Shown here: piece by piece, positions 38,315 to 48,146 of the stretch
Layout of the letters: each line of letters starts with the position of its first letter
How positions within the stretch are numbered: position 1 is the first letter of the stretch
Origin: Rickettsia endosymbiont of Cardiosporidium cionae
GTDB lineage: Bacteria > Pseudomonadota > Alphaproteobacteria > Rickettsiales > Rickettsiaceae
NCBI RefSeq assembly: GCF_015476335.1
Contig: NZ_JADAQY010000001.1
Location: 234,631 to 298,630 of the forward strand
DNA: 64,000 nt
Direction: 5' to 3'
Program-made: the position numbers and the translations under genes
The notes under the pieces: model-generated
Databases searched by the model: none
What the model was told of the DNA's origin: nothing
What the model saw: only the letters and a program-made list of their open reading frames with translations

Positions 38315-39700
38315 TTATGTCTGTTTCAATAATTTCACGATATCCTCCACTACTTGTTTTGCATCCCCTAGTAACATCATAGTATTTTCCTTAAAAAACA
38401 ATTCATTTTCTACATTAGCGTATCCGGTAGACATTGATCTTTTAATAAATAATATAGTTTGGGCAAAATCTACATTTAGTATAGGCATTCCATATATAGG
38501 GCTTTGATTATCTGTTCTTGCTGCGGGGTTTGTGATATCATTAGCTCCTATTACTAATACTACATCTGTAGTATTAAAATCATTATTAATATCATCTAAT
38601 TCCAATATATATTGGTAATCTATCCCAGCTTCTGCCAATAAAACATTCATATGCCCTGGCATTCGCCCTGCTACAGGATGTATAGCAAATCTAACACCAA
38701 CACCCTTTTCGCATAAAATATTAAATAATTCTTTAACGGCATGTTGTGCACGTGATACCGCCATACCATAGCCAGGTACTATAATTAAATTCTGAGACGT
38801 ATTTAAGATAAAACTTGCATCTTCTGCATTACATTTGTTAAATGTCTTAGTATCAACAGTGGTTGATTGTGATGATTGGTTAGATATGACTCCTCCAAAT
38901 ATCACGTTTAGCAATGAACGATTCATAGATTTGCACATTATATAACTTAATATTGCTCCACTTGCTGCAACTATTGCTCCTGTAATAATTAATAATTTAT
39001 TATTAAAAGTAAAACCTACTCCAACTGATGCTAATCCTGAGTAAGAGTTCAATACTGAAATCACTACAGGCATATCTGCTCCACCAATGTTCATAGTTAA
39101 CAATGCCCCTAAAATAAAAGAAATCAAAGTCATTATGTTAAATAACACTACATTACAGCTATAAATAGAAATAAAGAATATAACTATTAATAATAAAAAT
39201 AATATAAATATAACATAATTTTGTCCTATAAAACTCAACCTCTTAGCCTTAATTAATCCGTGTAATGTAGCAAAAGCAACAACAGAACCACTAAACGTGA
39301 TAGCACCTATTATAGAACCAAGAGATATTTCTATAAATTTTATTTTAGAGATTGCTCCAGGACCACTAATAACTGAATATGAAACCAGAACAGCCGCTAA
39401 ACCTACAAAAGAATGAAATCCCGCTACTAACTGTGGTACAGATGTAATAGGGGTTTTGATAGCTATATAAGAACCAATAATTGCTCCAAGCGCAATAATA
39501 ATTAATAGCAAGAAAGTATAATTAGATCCTGCTATTAATAAACCAGCAATTAGTGCTAAAACTATACCAATTATGCTGAATAATATTCCTTTAACAGATG
39601 ATTTAGGAGAGGATAATGATTTTAAAGTCAGTATAAAAAAAACTGATGAAAATAAACATAATATTTCAATCATCAGATTAGTATTAATATTAGAAATCAT
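38315..39700 (-). CDS. pntB: NAD(P) transhydrogenase subunit beta
   Basis: 461 residues. The first ~270 carry about nine membrane helices (VAGFHSFVGLAAVLVSY, TFSGSVVAFATLHGLIKAKR, GGADMPVVISVLNSYSGLAS), then the soluble NADP-binding dIII: VPGYGMAVSRAQHAVKEL, AIHPVAGRMPGHMNVLLAEA, VLVIGANDITNPAARTD, GMPILNVDFAQTILFIKRSM and LLGDAKQ. It uses the proton gradient to make NADPH from NADH. The alpha subunit genes are not next to it in the window. ATG start. Confidence 0.96.
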   Translation of the reverse strand: MISNINTNLMIEILCLFSSVFFILTLKSLSSPKSSVKGILFSIIGIVLALIAGLLIAGSNYTFLLLIIIALGAIIGSYIAIKTPITSVPQLVAGFHSFVGLAAVLVSYSVISGPGAISKIKFIEISLGSIIGAITFSGSVVAFATLHGLIKAKRLSFIGQNYVIFILFLLLIVIFFISIYSCNVVLFNIMTLISFILGALLTMNIGGADMPVVISVLNSYSGLASVGVGFTFNNKLLIITGAIVAASGAILSYIMCKSMNRSLLNVIFGGVISNQSSQSTTVDTKTFNKCNAEDASFILNTSQNLIIVPGYGMAVSRAQHAVKELFNILCEKGVGVRFAIHPVAGRMPGHMNVLLAEAGIDYQYILELDDINNDFNTTDVVLVIGANDITNPAARTDNQSPIYGMPILNVDFAQTILFIKRSMSTGYANVENELFFKENTMMLLGDAKQVVEDIVKLLKQT

Positions 39701-39798
39701 GAAAATTTATCATTTTATAACAATTAAACATTAAGTTCCATAGCACAGCAAAATTATACTAAAGTAAAATAGCTATACTGGCATTTTTATTAATACTA

Positions 39799-40554
39799 TT
39801 ACTGGTTGTCAAGTATACCATTACACAGAAACTCTGCCTTTGCTGACTCAGACCTTTTAATAGAATGCTCAGAACGATTAGGAAATTCTAAATCTAGCTG
39901 GTGTAAGATTTTACAAGCTTCTAAATTCTTATTAAGTTTACTAAAGGAAAAAGATGCTTTTAATAGAGAGTCTGCGGCTTTATTACCTTTTGGAAATTTT
40001 TTATACCCTTTAATATAATGTATAGCAGCCTTATTATAAATTTTACGTTGATAAAATGTCTCTGCGTACCAAAACATAGCATTACTTTGTAATATATTTT
40101 CAGGATATTTTTGTATAAAATTATAAAAAAGAGACTCAGCTAGTGTAAATTGTTTTGATTTTAATTCAGCAAGAGCTTTTTCATATTCCACCTTAATGGA
40201 TAATTCTTCACTATTAGTAGTTGTAATGCTATTTTCCTCTATTAAGGCCTCTGAGGATGTTTTATTTTGATTACGAAAGCTATTGTCTATTATTTCTGAT
40301 TTTTGGTATTTATCATTAATAACATCATTATTTGTATCAGGAGAGTTTCCAGATCTGTTTACTTCTAACAACTCCTTATTTATGTAGGACTTTAATTCTT
40401 TAATTTCATTCTCTAATAACAATATTTTAGATAATATATTTTGTATATTTTCTTGAGTGATAGGCTTAGCACTATAACTTGCTAATATACTGCTGCTGCT
40501 ATGCACCGCAGATAAACTCAACACAAAAAAACAAAAAATAGACCGAAATAACAT
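39799..40554 (-). CDS. cpoB: Tol-Pal cell division coordinator CpoB (YbgF)
   Basis: 251 residues from the ATG at 40554 (a TTG at 40563 would add three). Signal peptide MLFRSIFCFFVLSLSAVHS, then a short coiled coil (ILLLENEIKELKSYINKELL), a polar linker, and a C-terminal TPR region at about 125-245: YEKALAELKSKQFTLAESLF, FPKGNKAADSLLKASFSFSK and a family-typical ending RSESAKAEFLC. Family knowledge: periplasmic CpoB links Tol-Pal envelope constriction with peptidoglycan synthesis. No tol or pal genes are adjacent here. Confidence 0.87.
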   Translation of the reverse strand: MLFRSIFCFFVLSLSAVHSSSSILASYSAKPITQENIQNILSKILLLENEIKELKSYINKELLEVNRSGNSPDTNNDVINDKYQKSEIIDNSFRNQNKTSSEALIEENSITTTNSEELSIKVEYEKALAELKSKQFTLAESLFYNFIQKYPENILQSNAMFWYAETFYQRKIYNKAAIHYIKGYKKFPKGNKAADSLLKASFSFSKLNKNLEACKILHQLDLEFPNRSEHSIKRSESAKAEFLCNGILDNQ

Positions 40555-40696
40555 AAGCAACAATCAAATCATTGAATTATTATTAAGTAATACAATACTG
40601 AAAGAGTAAACTATAATCTATGACACAAGCTAGTAACCTACCCTACACAATAAGCAATAATTATAAATACTACGGTAATAAATTAAATTATAAAGG

Positions 40697-40769
40697 TGGC
40701 TGAAGGCAGAATTGAACTGCCGACACAAGGATTTTCAGTCCTTTGCTCTACCGACTGAGCTATCCAGCC
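40697..40769 (-). tRNA. tRNA-Phe (GAA)
   Basis: A 73-base cloverleaf on the minus strand. Acceptor GGCTGGA/TTCAGCC with one G-T pair, D-arm GCTC-GAGC, anticodon loop ACTGAAAAT with GAA, T-arm GGCAG-TTCAATT-CTGCC, and discriminator A. The bases after the discriminator read CCT, so CCA is not encoded and must be added, unlike the other three tRNAs in the window. Confidence 0.95.
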
Positions 40770-40941
40770 AATAATCTCAATAATCCACACACCACATAAG
40801 TCACTACTCAAATCAAATGTTAAACAAAATATATAACAAAATTATAACCATCTAGACTAAATTATACTAACTAATATTCATTAACTATAGAAAAGCACTT
40901 TTATACTATACCTAAAAAAAATATCTCTAGCTAGTCTAACA

Positions 40942-41019
40942 TGGCGGGGATGACGGGACTTGAACCCGCGACCTTCTGCGTGACAGGCAGACGTTCTAAC
41001 CGTACTGAACCACACCCCC
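40942..41019 (-). tRNA. tRNA-Asp (GTC)
   Basis: A 78-base cloverleaf on the minus strand. Acceptor GGGGGTG/CATCCCC with one G-T pair, D-stem GTTC/GAAC with a ten-base loop, anticodon stem TCTGC/GCAGA around CTGTCAC (GTC), T-arm GCGGG-TTCAAGT-CCCGT, discriminator G and encoded CCA. It lies 170 bases from tRNA-Phe on the same strand. Confidence 0.95.
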
Positions 41020-41341
41020 ATATAAAGAAAAATTATACCATCTTAATTAACATAATTAATCAATCGAACTAAGTCTAAAACTTGTATTATCCGTGATGAA
41101 TAACATATAATACGAACTATTTGATCTACTGTCAAATTCTAAATTAAAGATAATGTAATATACAAAATTCATAATGATTAATCTGATACAATGAGTGACA
41201 TAACAAATTTAATTATAACTTACTTGTAAAAATTACTGTTAGTTATCGTAGAATTTTGTTAATATTAACGAGATACTGTTTATATAAGTAATAACAATTT
41301 TGAATTATGATTATCGTAATCAATCAAACAAAGTAATATAA
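41020..41341. other. Intergenic region upstream of nuoA
   Basis: 322 AT-rich bases between the divergent tRNA-Asp and nuoA. They probably hold both promoters, but I see no consensus boxes, repeats or frame that I would defend. Confidence 0.45.
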
Positions 41342-41731
41342 ATGCTAAAGCCCGCTGAAGATTTGATAGAATATCTCCCCATATTGATTTTGATATCGGT
41401 GACTATTGCTTTATCAGTATTTATATTGTTATTATCTAGAATTCTAGGAAAACCCAAACATATATTAGAGGATACTGATAATACAGATAAACTAGCTAGC
41501 TACGAATGTGGGTTTGATCCATTTGATGATACTAGAACAAAATTTGATGTCAGGTTTTATCTTGTTGCCATATTATTTATTATTTTCGATTTAGAAATTA
41601 TGTTTTTAATTCCTTGGGCTATGAATCTTAAATCAATAGGAAGTACAGGATTTTATTCGATGATGTTTTTTCTTATGATATTAACAATAGGATTTGTATA
41701 TGAATGGAAAAAGGGAGCATTAGAATGGTAA
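41342..41731 (+). CDS. nuoA: NADH-quinone oxidoreductase subunit A
   Basis: 129 residues with three membrane helices. The loop between helices 1 and 2 carries the conserved YECGFDPFDDTRTKFDVRFY, and helix 2 has ILFIIFDLEIMFLIPWA, both hallmarks of NuoA/ND3. It forms part of the membrane arm at the quinone-site hinge of complex I. It is followed by nuoB after six bases, so the two form an operon. Confidence 0.96.
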   Translation: MLKPAEDLIEYLPILILISVTIALSVFILLLSRILGKPKHILEDTDNTDKLASYECGFDPFDDTRTKFDVRFYLVAILFIIFDLEIMFLIPWAMNLKSIGSTGFYSMMFFLMILTIGFVYEWKKGALEW

Positions 41732-41737
41732 TAAAAA

Positions 41738-42253
41738 ATGATTCTTAAAAATAATAATTTTCTTGATGAAAATTTATCAGATAATGGTTACTTGCTTACA
41801 AAAGTTAATGATGTCATCAGTTGGGCAAGAGCTAACTCGTTGTGGCCTATGACATTTGGTCTTGCTTGCTGTGCAGTGGAAATGATGCAGGCGGCAGCAA
41901 GCCGTTATGATATGGACAGATTTGGGTTTTTATTTAGGCCTAGCCCAAGGCAAGCAGATTTGATGATAGTAGCAGGTACATTAACCAACAAAATGGCTCC
42001 AGCTATGCGAAGAGTATATGACCAAATGGCTGATCCAAAATATGTTTTGTCAATGGGGAGCTGCGCTAATGGCGGAGGATATTATCATTATTCTTATTCT
42101 GTAGTTAGAGGTTGCGACAGAGTAGTACCAGTAGACATATATGTACCTGGTTGCCCTCCTACAGCAGAAGCCTTAATATATGGATTGGTACAATTACAAA
42201 AAAAAATTATAAAAAATACTAAAAATAAATACATAGCAAATGAACAGTCATGA
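41738..42253 (+). CDS. nuoB: NADH-quinone oxidoreductase subunit B
   Basis: 171 residues. The four ligands of cluster N2 are visible as the tandem C44-C45 in [21 protein letters not shown]109 in [16 protein letters not shown] and C139 in [13 protein letters not shown]2 is the last cluster before ubiquinone. The gene overlaps the convergent DsbA-like gene by six bases at the 3' end. nuoC, which usually follows, is about 41 kb away in this window. Confidence 0.97.
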   Translation: MILKNNNFLDENLSDNGYLLTKVNDVISWARANSLWPMTFGLACCAVEMMQAAASRYDMDRFGFLFRPSPRQADLMIVAGTLTNKMAPAMRRVYDQMADPKYVLSMGSCANGGGYYHYSYSVVRGCDRVVPVDIYVPGCPPTAEALIYGLVQLQKKIIKNTKNKYIANEQS

Positions 42254-43027
42254 TGCATGATTTATTCTACTGCGTATTTCATATATAATTTGGGTTAACT
42301 TCCCTATATTAACAAATCCTTTAAATATTTTACCATTAATTATATATGAAGGAACTCCGTTAATCCCCAAAGATGTTGCTAATGTTAAATTATTTTTAAC
42401 AATATTACTAATATCCTGATCATTTATGAATTCCGAAATTAATTTTTCATCTATATTTAACTCAGTAAGAATTTTATCAAAAGTTGATCTGTTGATCATA
42501 TTTAAAGCTACTAATTTTTGATGTAAAAGCAAAAATTTTAATTTACTCATTTTATAAACTGCTAAAGCAATTTTTGAAATTTCTAAAGAAAGCTGATCTA
42601 CTACAGGCATAGGAACCATAGCAACAGATATATTTTTATCAGATTCTAGTAAAGCACTAATTACAGGATAAGCCTTATAACAAAATTTGCATTTATAATC
42701 ATAGAATATCACAATCTGTATATCACCCTGCAAGTTACCTAACAAAATATTATCATGAACATTAATAATATTATTATGCAATAAATTGTCTGCCTCTAGA
42801 TTGCTATTTTTAGTTTTATCTATAAGTTTTGATTGTATGTTTACATCATAGTGAGTTTTAATATATTCTTCGATATATTTATATAAATTCAACTTATCTA
42901 AAGGCTTGTAAGAAAAATTATCCACCCTGGAAACAACTTTAATTTCTGGTATTTTAATCGATTTATATATAAATAAACCAACTAAAATGATCAATATTAA
43001 TATAAAAACACTATTTATAATTTTCAT
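42248..43027 (-). CDS. DsbA-family thiol:disulfide oxidoreductase
   Basis: 259 residues from the ATG at 43027 (a GTG at 43042 would add five). One N-terminal hydrophobic anchor ([18 protein letters not shown]) points to the periplasm. A linker leads to a thioredoxin-like DsbA domain with the CKFC active site at about 113-116 ([14 protein letters not shown]) and the cis-Pro in [13 protein letters not shown] near 230. Family knowledge: Rickettsiales DsbA proteins oxidise disulfides in exported proteins. The CKFC dipeptide differs from E. coli CPHC, so the redox direction is not certain. Confidence 0.87.
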   Translation of the reverse strand: MKIINSVFILILIILVGLFIYKSIKIPEIKVVSRVDNFSYKPLDKLNLYKYIEEYIKTHYDVNIQSKLIDKTKNSNLEADNLLHNNIINVHDNILLGNLQGDIQIVIFYDYKCKFCYKAYPVISALLESDKNISVAMVPMPVVDQLSLEISKIALAVYKMSKLKFLLLHQKLVALNMINRSTFDKILTELNIDEKLISEFINDQDISNIVKNNLTLATSLGINGVPSYIINGKIFKGFVNIGKLTQIIYEIRSRINHAS

Positions 43028-43229
43028 AAAATGCTGTGTCACTAAATCTTAATTAACAATTATTTATAAATTTTTAGTATTAACTAACAAAACTATCAAC
43101 TATAGTACCTCAACATTTAACCAAATCATACTGAAACACTACTTAACATTATAATGTTAGATCTAATTTACAAAATATAATTATAGTATATACTAATATA
43201 AAATTGTTAATGATACAAAAATATTGTTT

Positions 43230-43964
43230 ATGCTGTGGCATTTAAGAATAATTTTATTCTATTTACTGATTAGTTGTTTTTCTATTATATTTCTTGGTTT
43301 ATTTGGTATCCTAATCAATATATTCAATGCAACTTATGATTTAAGATACAGAATGGCAGAAATTTTTTCTGTAGTATTTATCAAATTACTTACAATAATT
43401 TGTAACATTCATTATAAAGTAGAAAATATTAAAGAATTACCTGATAATTTTCCATATTTAGTATTAGCAAATCATCAATCTTTCTGGGAAAATATTTTTG
43501 TACAACTGATAATACCAAAGCATTCTTGGGTTATAAAAAAAGAGTTATATAATATCCCAGTGTTTGGCTGGGGATTAAAAACTCTATCACCTATAGCTGT
43601 AGATAGAAATTACAATGGCTCCATTACACAAATTTTAACAGAAGGACAAAAAAAATTTAAGCAAGGACTCAATCTCGTAATATTTCCAGAATCTACAAGA
43701 ATACCAGTTGGCAAAAATGTTAAGTTCAAGGCAGCACCAGCAAAATTGGCTATAATGTCTAATGTACCAATAGTATTAATAGTACATAATGCTGGGCTGA
43801 TATGGCCTAAGGGTTTTTGGTTTAAAAAACCTGGATTGATAACAGTAAAAATAATAGAAACAATTTCAATTGAAAAACTGCAGGAGTTTGATGTTAGATC
43901 ATTAACACAATATATAGAAAATAGAATAAACACAGAAAAAAATAACTTAATATCTAAAGATTAA
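43230..43964 (+). CDS. plsC: 1-acyl-sn-glycerol-3-phosphate acyltransferase
   Basis: 244 residues from the ATG at 43230; the TTG at 43224 is two codons upstream. An N-terminal membrane helix is followed by the acyltransferase blocks: LANHQSFWENIF (H-x4-E in place of the common H-x4-D, as in many proteobacterial relatives), PIAVDRNYN, IFPESTRIPVG (Ser for the usual Gly in FPEGTR), and APAKLAIMSNVPIVLIVHNA. It makes phosphatidic acid from lysophosphatidic acid. The 3' end overlaps convergent holA by four bases. Confidence 0.9.
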   Translation: MLWHLRIILFYLLISCFSIIFLGLFGILINIFNATYDLRYRMAEIFSVVFIKLLTIICNIHYKVENIKELPDNFPYLVLANHQSFWENIFVQLIIPKHSWVIKKELYNIPVFGWGLKTLSPIAVDRNYNGSITQILTEGQKKFKQGLNLVIFPESTRIPVGKNVKFKAAPAKLAIMSNVPIVLIVHNAGLIWPKGFWFKKPGLITVKIIETISIEKLQEFDVRSLTQYIENRINTEKNNLISKD

Positions 43965-44959
43965 TAATTAAGACTGTTGATCTTTAGATAAATATTAGTG
44001 AAAATGTAAAATTTCTGTAAGTTATGCTTCTTGATAAATGCTTCTGCTTCCATTAAGATTGTCAATATTTTTACTACACGTAGTAGAGAAGATTTTTTAA
44101 TAATATTATCTAAATGCTCACTTCGCTTTATGAAAGACTTAGATTGTAAAGACTGAATAGCTGAATATATAGACATTCCAGATGAAACATGGGATATAAT
44201 ATAGTATAGGTTAGTATAACATTTCACTAAAATGCGTATTATATAAATAATACTAACATTATTCTGTTGAGCAACATTAATTAGCTTTAAAAAACCCTTG
44301 ATGTCTTGTTGTTCGATAAGAAAAAATATTTCACTATAATGAGAAATATTACCAGTAACTATGCTAGAAAATATTTTGATATCATGGATAGATATTTTTT
44401 GTTTATCATGAGTATAATAGGTTAGTTGTAATAGAAAATTTTTTATATATTGATGATCATTATTCTTTAATAAGTCTATTAATATCCGTATAACAGCCTG
44501 GTCTAATATAATATTCACCTTTTTCATGTAAGATATAATATATTTTTTAAGTTCTAATTCATTACTATAACAACAATTAATAGAAGCTAATTTTGGACTA
44601 TTAGTAAATAACTTATAATCATTACTTAAAAATTTTTGTTCATGCAGTATAAAACATAAAAAATTATCCCTATCCTCTAAAGATTGCAATAATTTCTGAA
44701 AGCCCTGATTTAAAGGTTTAATATCATCTATACGCAATAAAGTTTTGTTACTAAAGAGATCTCCATTTTTTGTTAAGTACGAAATTTCTTTAAGATTATT
44801 AGTAGAAATCCTTCTATAAGACATATTACATTTAGTAATAATCCTATCTATAATCACTGAAAAATACCCTTCATTACTACCATATAATACTATAGAAGCA
44901 ATCATTTTTCGATCAATATGATCAATCAGTTTATTTAACTCTGAGTGAAAGAAATACAT
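43961..44959 (-). CDS. holA: DNA polymerase III subunit delta
   Basis: 332 residues. Seen: an N-terminal P-loop-like fold of the clamp-loader family without Walker A (ASIVLYGSNEGYFSVIIDRI), LFSNKTLLRIDDIKPLN in the middle, and C-terminal helices with IYIIRILVKCYTNLYYI. This is the typical divergent HolA pattern. It lies directly behind the lptE gene (three bases between), an order common in proteobacteria and supporting the call. It opens the beta clamp in the gamma complex. Confidence 0.85.
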   Translation of the reverse strand: MYFFHSELNKLIDHIDRKMIASIVLYGSNEGYFSVIIDRIITKCNMSYRRISTNNLKEISYLTKNGDLFSNKTLLRIDDIKPLNQGFQKLLQSLEDRDNFLCFILHEQKFLSNDYKLFTNSPKLASINCCYSNELELKKYIISYMKKVNIILDQAVIRILIDLLKNNDHQYIKNFLLQLTYYTHDKQKISIHDIKIFSSIVTGNISHYSEIFFLIEQQDIKGFLKLINVAQQNNVSIIYIIRILVKCYTNLYYIISHVSSGMSIYSAIQSLQSKSFIKRSEHLDNIIKKSSLLRVVKILTILMEAEAFIKKHNLQKFYIFTNIYLKINSLNY

Positions 44960-44962
44960 AGA

Positions 44963-45469
44963 TTATTGCATAACATACTGCTGCTTAATAAAATAACATG
45001 ATAAAGCCGATACTAAATCTTGTGCTAAACTAATTAATAAATCACTTTGTATAGTTTTAACATATAAAATATCGATATATGGCTCCGGATTAGTGTTATA
45101 TGAGCTGTATCGGATTATTTTATCATTTAGTAGTTCAGCATTAGTATTAATATCAACCAGAATATATTCTAAGTTAACTATTTGCCTTTTTCTTAAAAAG
45201 TCTGAATCAATTGATAATATTAAATCTTCTTCACTAAAATTTAGTTTAGTTTTTAACAAAAATTTTTTCTTAACATCGTGATTTTTTACTATATGAAAAA
45301 GATAGCCATAAAATGCTATTTCATCAGTAGATTCTGGTTTCTGAATATCAATTGTATCAAAAAAACCTTGCACTAAAAGATTCTCTTTATAAACTGCACT
45401 AAACCCACATGATGCTAATAATAATAAGATAAATAAATAATAATTTTTAGCATTATTAAACAATGACAT
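44963..45469 (-). CDS. lptE: LptE-like LPS-assembly lipoprotein
   Basis: 168 residues. The signal YLFILLLLASC is a lipobox with Cys20 or so, directly followed by GFSAVY, as in the family's CGFxPxY. Only weak similarity follows, with strands such as LILSIDSDFLRKRQIVNLEY, as usual in LptE. It would plug LptD in the outer membrane. Whether this organism makes LPS is unknown; many Anaplasmataceae do not, Rickettsia and Midichloria do. Context (lon, then lptE, then holA) supports the name. Confidence 0.72.
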   Translation of the reverse strand: MSLFNNAKNYYLFILLLLASCGFSAVYKENLLVQGFFDTIDIQKPESTDEIAFYGYLFHIVKNHDVKKKFLLKTKLNFSEEDLILSIDSDFLRKRQIVNLEYILVDINTNAELLNDKIIRYSSYNTNPEPYIDILYVKTIQSDLLISLAQDLVSALSCYFIKQQYVMQ

Positions 45470-45473
45470 ATTT

Positions 45474-47798
45474 TTATCTAATAGCTAATTCTATTATTTG
45501 TTCTACTTCTGATACTGCAATAATATTTAGCTGATCTTTAACAGATTTTGGTATTTCTTGTAGATCTTTCATATTATCTTCAGGAATCAATACAGTATCT
45601 ATCCCCCCTCTGGTTGCTGCTAATAACTTTTCTTTTAATCCTCCAATTGCTAACACTTGGCCATGTAAGGTAATTTCTCCTGTCATAGCAACATTTTTTT
45701 TTACATATCTTTTTGTCATAAGCGAAACGATAGTAGTAAATATAGCTATCCCTGCAGATGGCCCATCTTTTGGTATAGCCCCTTCAGGTACATGTAAATG
45801 AATATCAATATTTTTATAATCCTTCACACTGACTCCTAAATCTTTTGCCCTGGATAAGAAGCAACTATAAGCTGTATCAGCAGATTCTTTCATTACATCA
45901 CCTAAACTTCCTGTTGCCTTGATGTTGCCCTTACCAGGTAGTGATACTGCCTCTATTGATAATAGATCACCACCAACATTAGTGTAAGCAAGTGCTGTAA
46001 CCATAGCGATGGTATCATTTTTTTTAGCCAATCCAAACTTATATTTTTTAATACCAAGATAAGATTCCAAATCTTTAGCTTCTATTACTATCTGAGTTTG
46101 AACTTTATTTAATGCCTTATCATTTAATATTTTGACCAATGATTTTCTAGCCAATTTTGATATTACTCTCTCTAATTCTCTCACTCCAGATTCTTTTGTA
46201 TAAAATCTTATTATATCTATTATGCTTTCATCAGTGATAAGCAATTCATTATTCTTTAATGAGTGGATCTTTAGCTGTTTTGCTATTAGATGATGTTTAG
46301 CAATCTGTAATTTTTCTTCTTCTAGATATCCAGAGATATCAATTATTTCTATTCTATCTAACAGTGGTAAGGGTATATTATATGAATTTGCTGTAGCAAC
46401 AAAAACAATATTAGATAAATCATATTCTACTTCTAAATAGTGATCTACAAAACTAGAATTTTGTTCTGGATCTAACACTTCAAGCAATGCAGAAGCGGGA
46501 TCTCCTCTAAAATTAGAACACATTTTATCTATTTCATCTAGCAACATGACAGGGTTATCAACCTTAGCTTTTTTTAATAAAGTAATAATTTTACCAGGCA
46601 TTGAACCTAAATAAGTTCTGCGATGCCCTCTTATTTCTGATTCATTATCTACCCCTCCAAGCGCAAATTTTGTATATTTACGCCCCATAGCATTTGCAAT
46701 GGATTTTACCAATGATGTCTTACCCACTCCTGAAGGCCCTATGAAACAAATTATAGGGCCTTTAATTTTATTAGATCTTTTCAGTACAGCAAGATATTCT
46801 AAAATTCTTTCTTTAATTTTATCTAATCCATAATGCGCTTCATGTAATTTTTGTTCTGTTTTTAATAGGTTGATTTTAGTTTTAGTAACCTTTTTCCAAG
46901 GCATGCTCAGTAAAGTTTCAAGATAATTTTTAACTATAGAGGATTCTGCAGAGAATTGATGTATAGATTTAAGTTTTTTTAACTCTGATTCTGCTTTTTC
47001 CTTAGCTTCAGGAGATAATTTAGTATTGTCAATCATTTGCTGAAAATATGTAAAATCTGATTTCTTATCTTCTCCTTCTAGTTCTTGTTGAATAGCCTTT
47101 AATTGCTCATTGAGATAAAACTCCTTTTGTGTTTTTTCTACTTGTTTCTTAATTCTTTGCTGTATGGATTGCTCTGTATGAATTTGTATATTTTCTTGTA
47201 TTACCAACTCATTGAGTAGCTTACATTGCTTATCAATATTAGTTACCTCTAATATTTCTTGTTTCATAGATATAGGAGATTTTAAGCATGACACTATTAA
47301 ATAAATCATATCTTCTGCATTACTAGTATCAAAAAATGATATATTATCAAATAAATTTCCTTTATTTAGCTGCAAATATTCCTTAAATGATTTAGTTAAT
47401 ACTGATAGTATTAAAGATGACTCATGATGATCTACAATGGCAGTATTATTTAGTAAACTATAGCACGCTAGAAAAGCTCCAGATTTTATAGTAATATTTA
47501 ACAATTTAACTCTTTGAATGGCTTCTACTAGAATCTTAATATTTTTACCTGGTAATTCAATAATCTGGATAACCCTAGCTACTACTCCTATATTATACAG
47601 ATCTTTTACTCCAGGATTTTCGATGCTGTCTTCCTTTTGCGTAGTTAACAGTAAGCTGTTTTCAGTTGCATCTTTTTGTACTAACTCAATAGAGCGTACT
47701 GAAGTACTTCTTTTTACCAATACAGAAACGACAGTCTTAGGGAATACGACTATATCTTTCAATACAATAAGCGGCAATTTGTTTAGTTGTTTATACAT
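45474..47798 (-). CDS. lon: ATP-dependent protease Lon
   Basis: 774 residues, full length. N-terminal LON domain (LPLIVLKDIVVFPKTVVSVLV), central AAA+ with Walker A FIGPSGVGKTSLVKSIA and Walker B MLLDEIDKM, and C-terminal protease with PKDGPSAGIAIFTTI: catalytic Ser at about 681 and Lys at about 724 (GLKEKLLAA). It degrades damaged and regulatory proteins in the cytoplasm. Only a few bases separate it from lptE, so lon-lptE-holA may be co-transcribed. ATG start. Confidence 0.97.
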   Translation of the reverse strand: MYKQLNKLPLIVLKDIVVFPKTVVSVLVKRSTSVRSIELVQKDATENSLLLTTQKEDSIENPGVKDLYNIGVVARVIQIIELPGKNIKILVEAIQRVKLLNITIKSGAFLACYSLLNNTAIVDHHESSLILSVLTKSFKEYLQLNKGNLFDNISFFDTSNAEDMIYLIVSCLKSPISMKQEILEVTNIDKQCKLLNELVIQENIQIHTEQSIQQRIKKQVEKTQKEFYLNEQLKAIQQELEGEDKKSDFTYFQQMIDNTKLSPEAKEKAESELKKLKSIHQFSAESSIVKNYLETLLSMPWKKVTKTKINLLKTEQKLHEAHYGLDKIKERILEYLAVLKRSNKIKGPIICFIGPSGVGKTSLVKSIANAMGRKYTKFALGGVDNESEIRGHRRTYLGSMPGKIITLLKKAKVDNPVMLLDEIDKMCSNFRGDPASALLEVLDPEQNSSFVDHYLEVEYDLSNIVFVATANSYNIPLPLLDRIEIIDISGYLEEEKLQIAKHHLIAKQLKIHSLKNNELLITDESIIDIIRFYTKESGVRELERVISKLARKSLVKILNDKALNKVQTQIVIEAKDLESYLGIKKYKFGLAKKNDTIAMVTALAYTNVGGDLLSIEAVSLPGKGNIKATGSLGDVMKESADTAYSCFLSRAKDLGVSVKDYKNIDIHLHVPEGAIPKDGPSAGIAIFTTIVSLMTKRYVKKNVAMTGEITLHGQVLAIGGLKEKLLAATRGGIDTVLIPEDNMKDLQEIPKSVKDQLNIIAVSEVEQIIELAIR

Positions 47799-48146
47799 TA
47801 TTTAATATGTTAATTCAATTATCAATAGCACACGCACATATACGCATCCATTATTCTGGAATAAAACTCATAACCCCCTGTTATCATAGCTAAATATTCA
47901 ATAATCTAAAAAATAAAAATTTATGATATACTAACAAATAATTATGTAGTTATAACAAAAGACAAGATATTGTATATTATATGTTATATATAAGTCAATT
48001 CATACACTCTCAATTAACTAAAATTAAGTTCATTACAACACTAATAAATATAGTTAGTATTTTATAAATCTTAATTTAACTGATATACTAAAATTAAAAT
48101 ATTTTTTATTAAAACTAATTCTAAGAAATAAAATACGCTACTCAAA
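47799..48146. other. Intergenic region lon/threonine dehydratase
   Basis: 348 AT-rich bases between divergent genes. No frame, repeat or hairpin of note was seen. A heat-shock promoter for lon would be expected here, but I cannot point to one. Confidence 0.4.
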
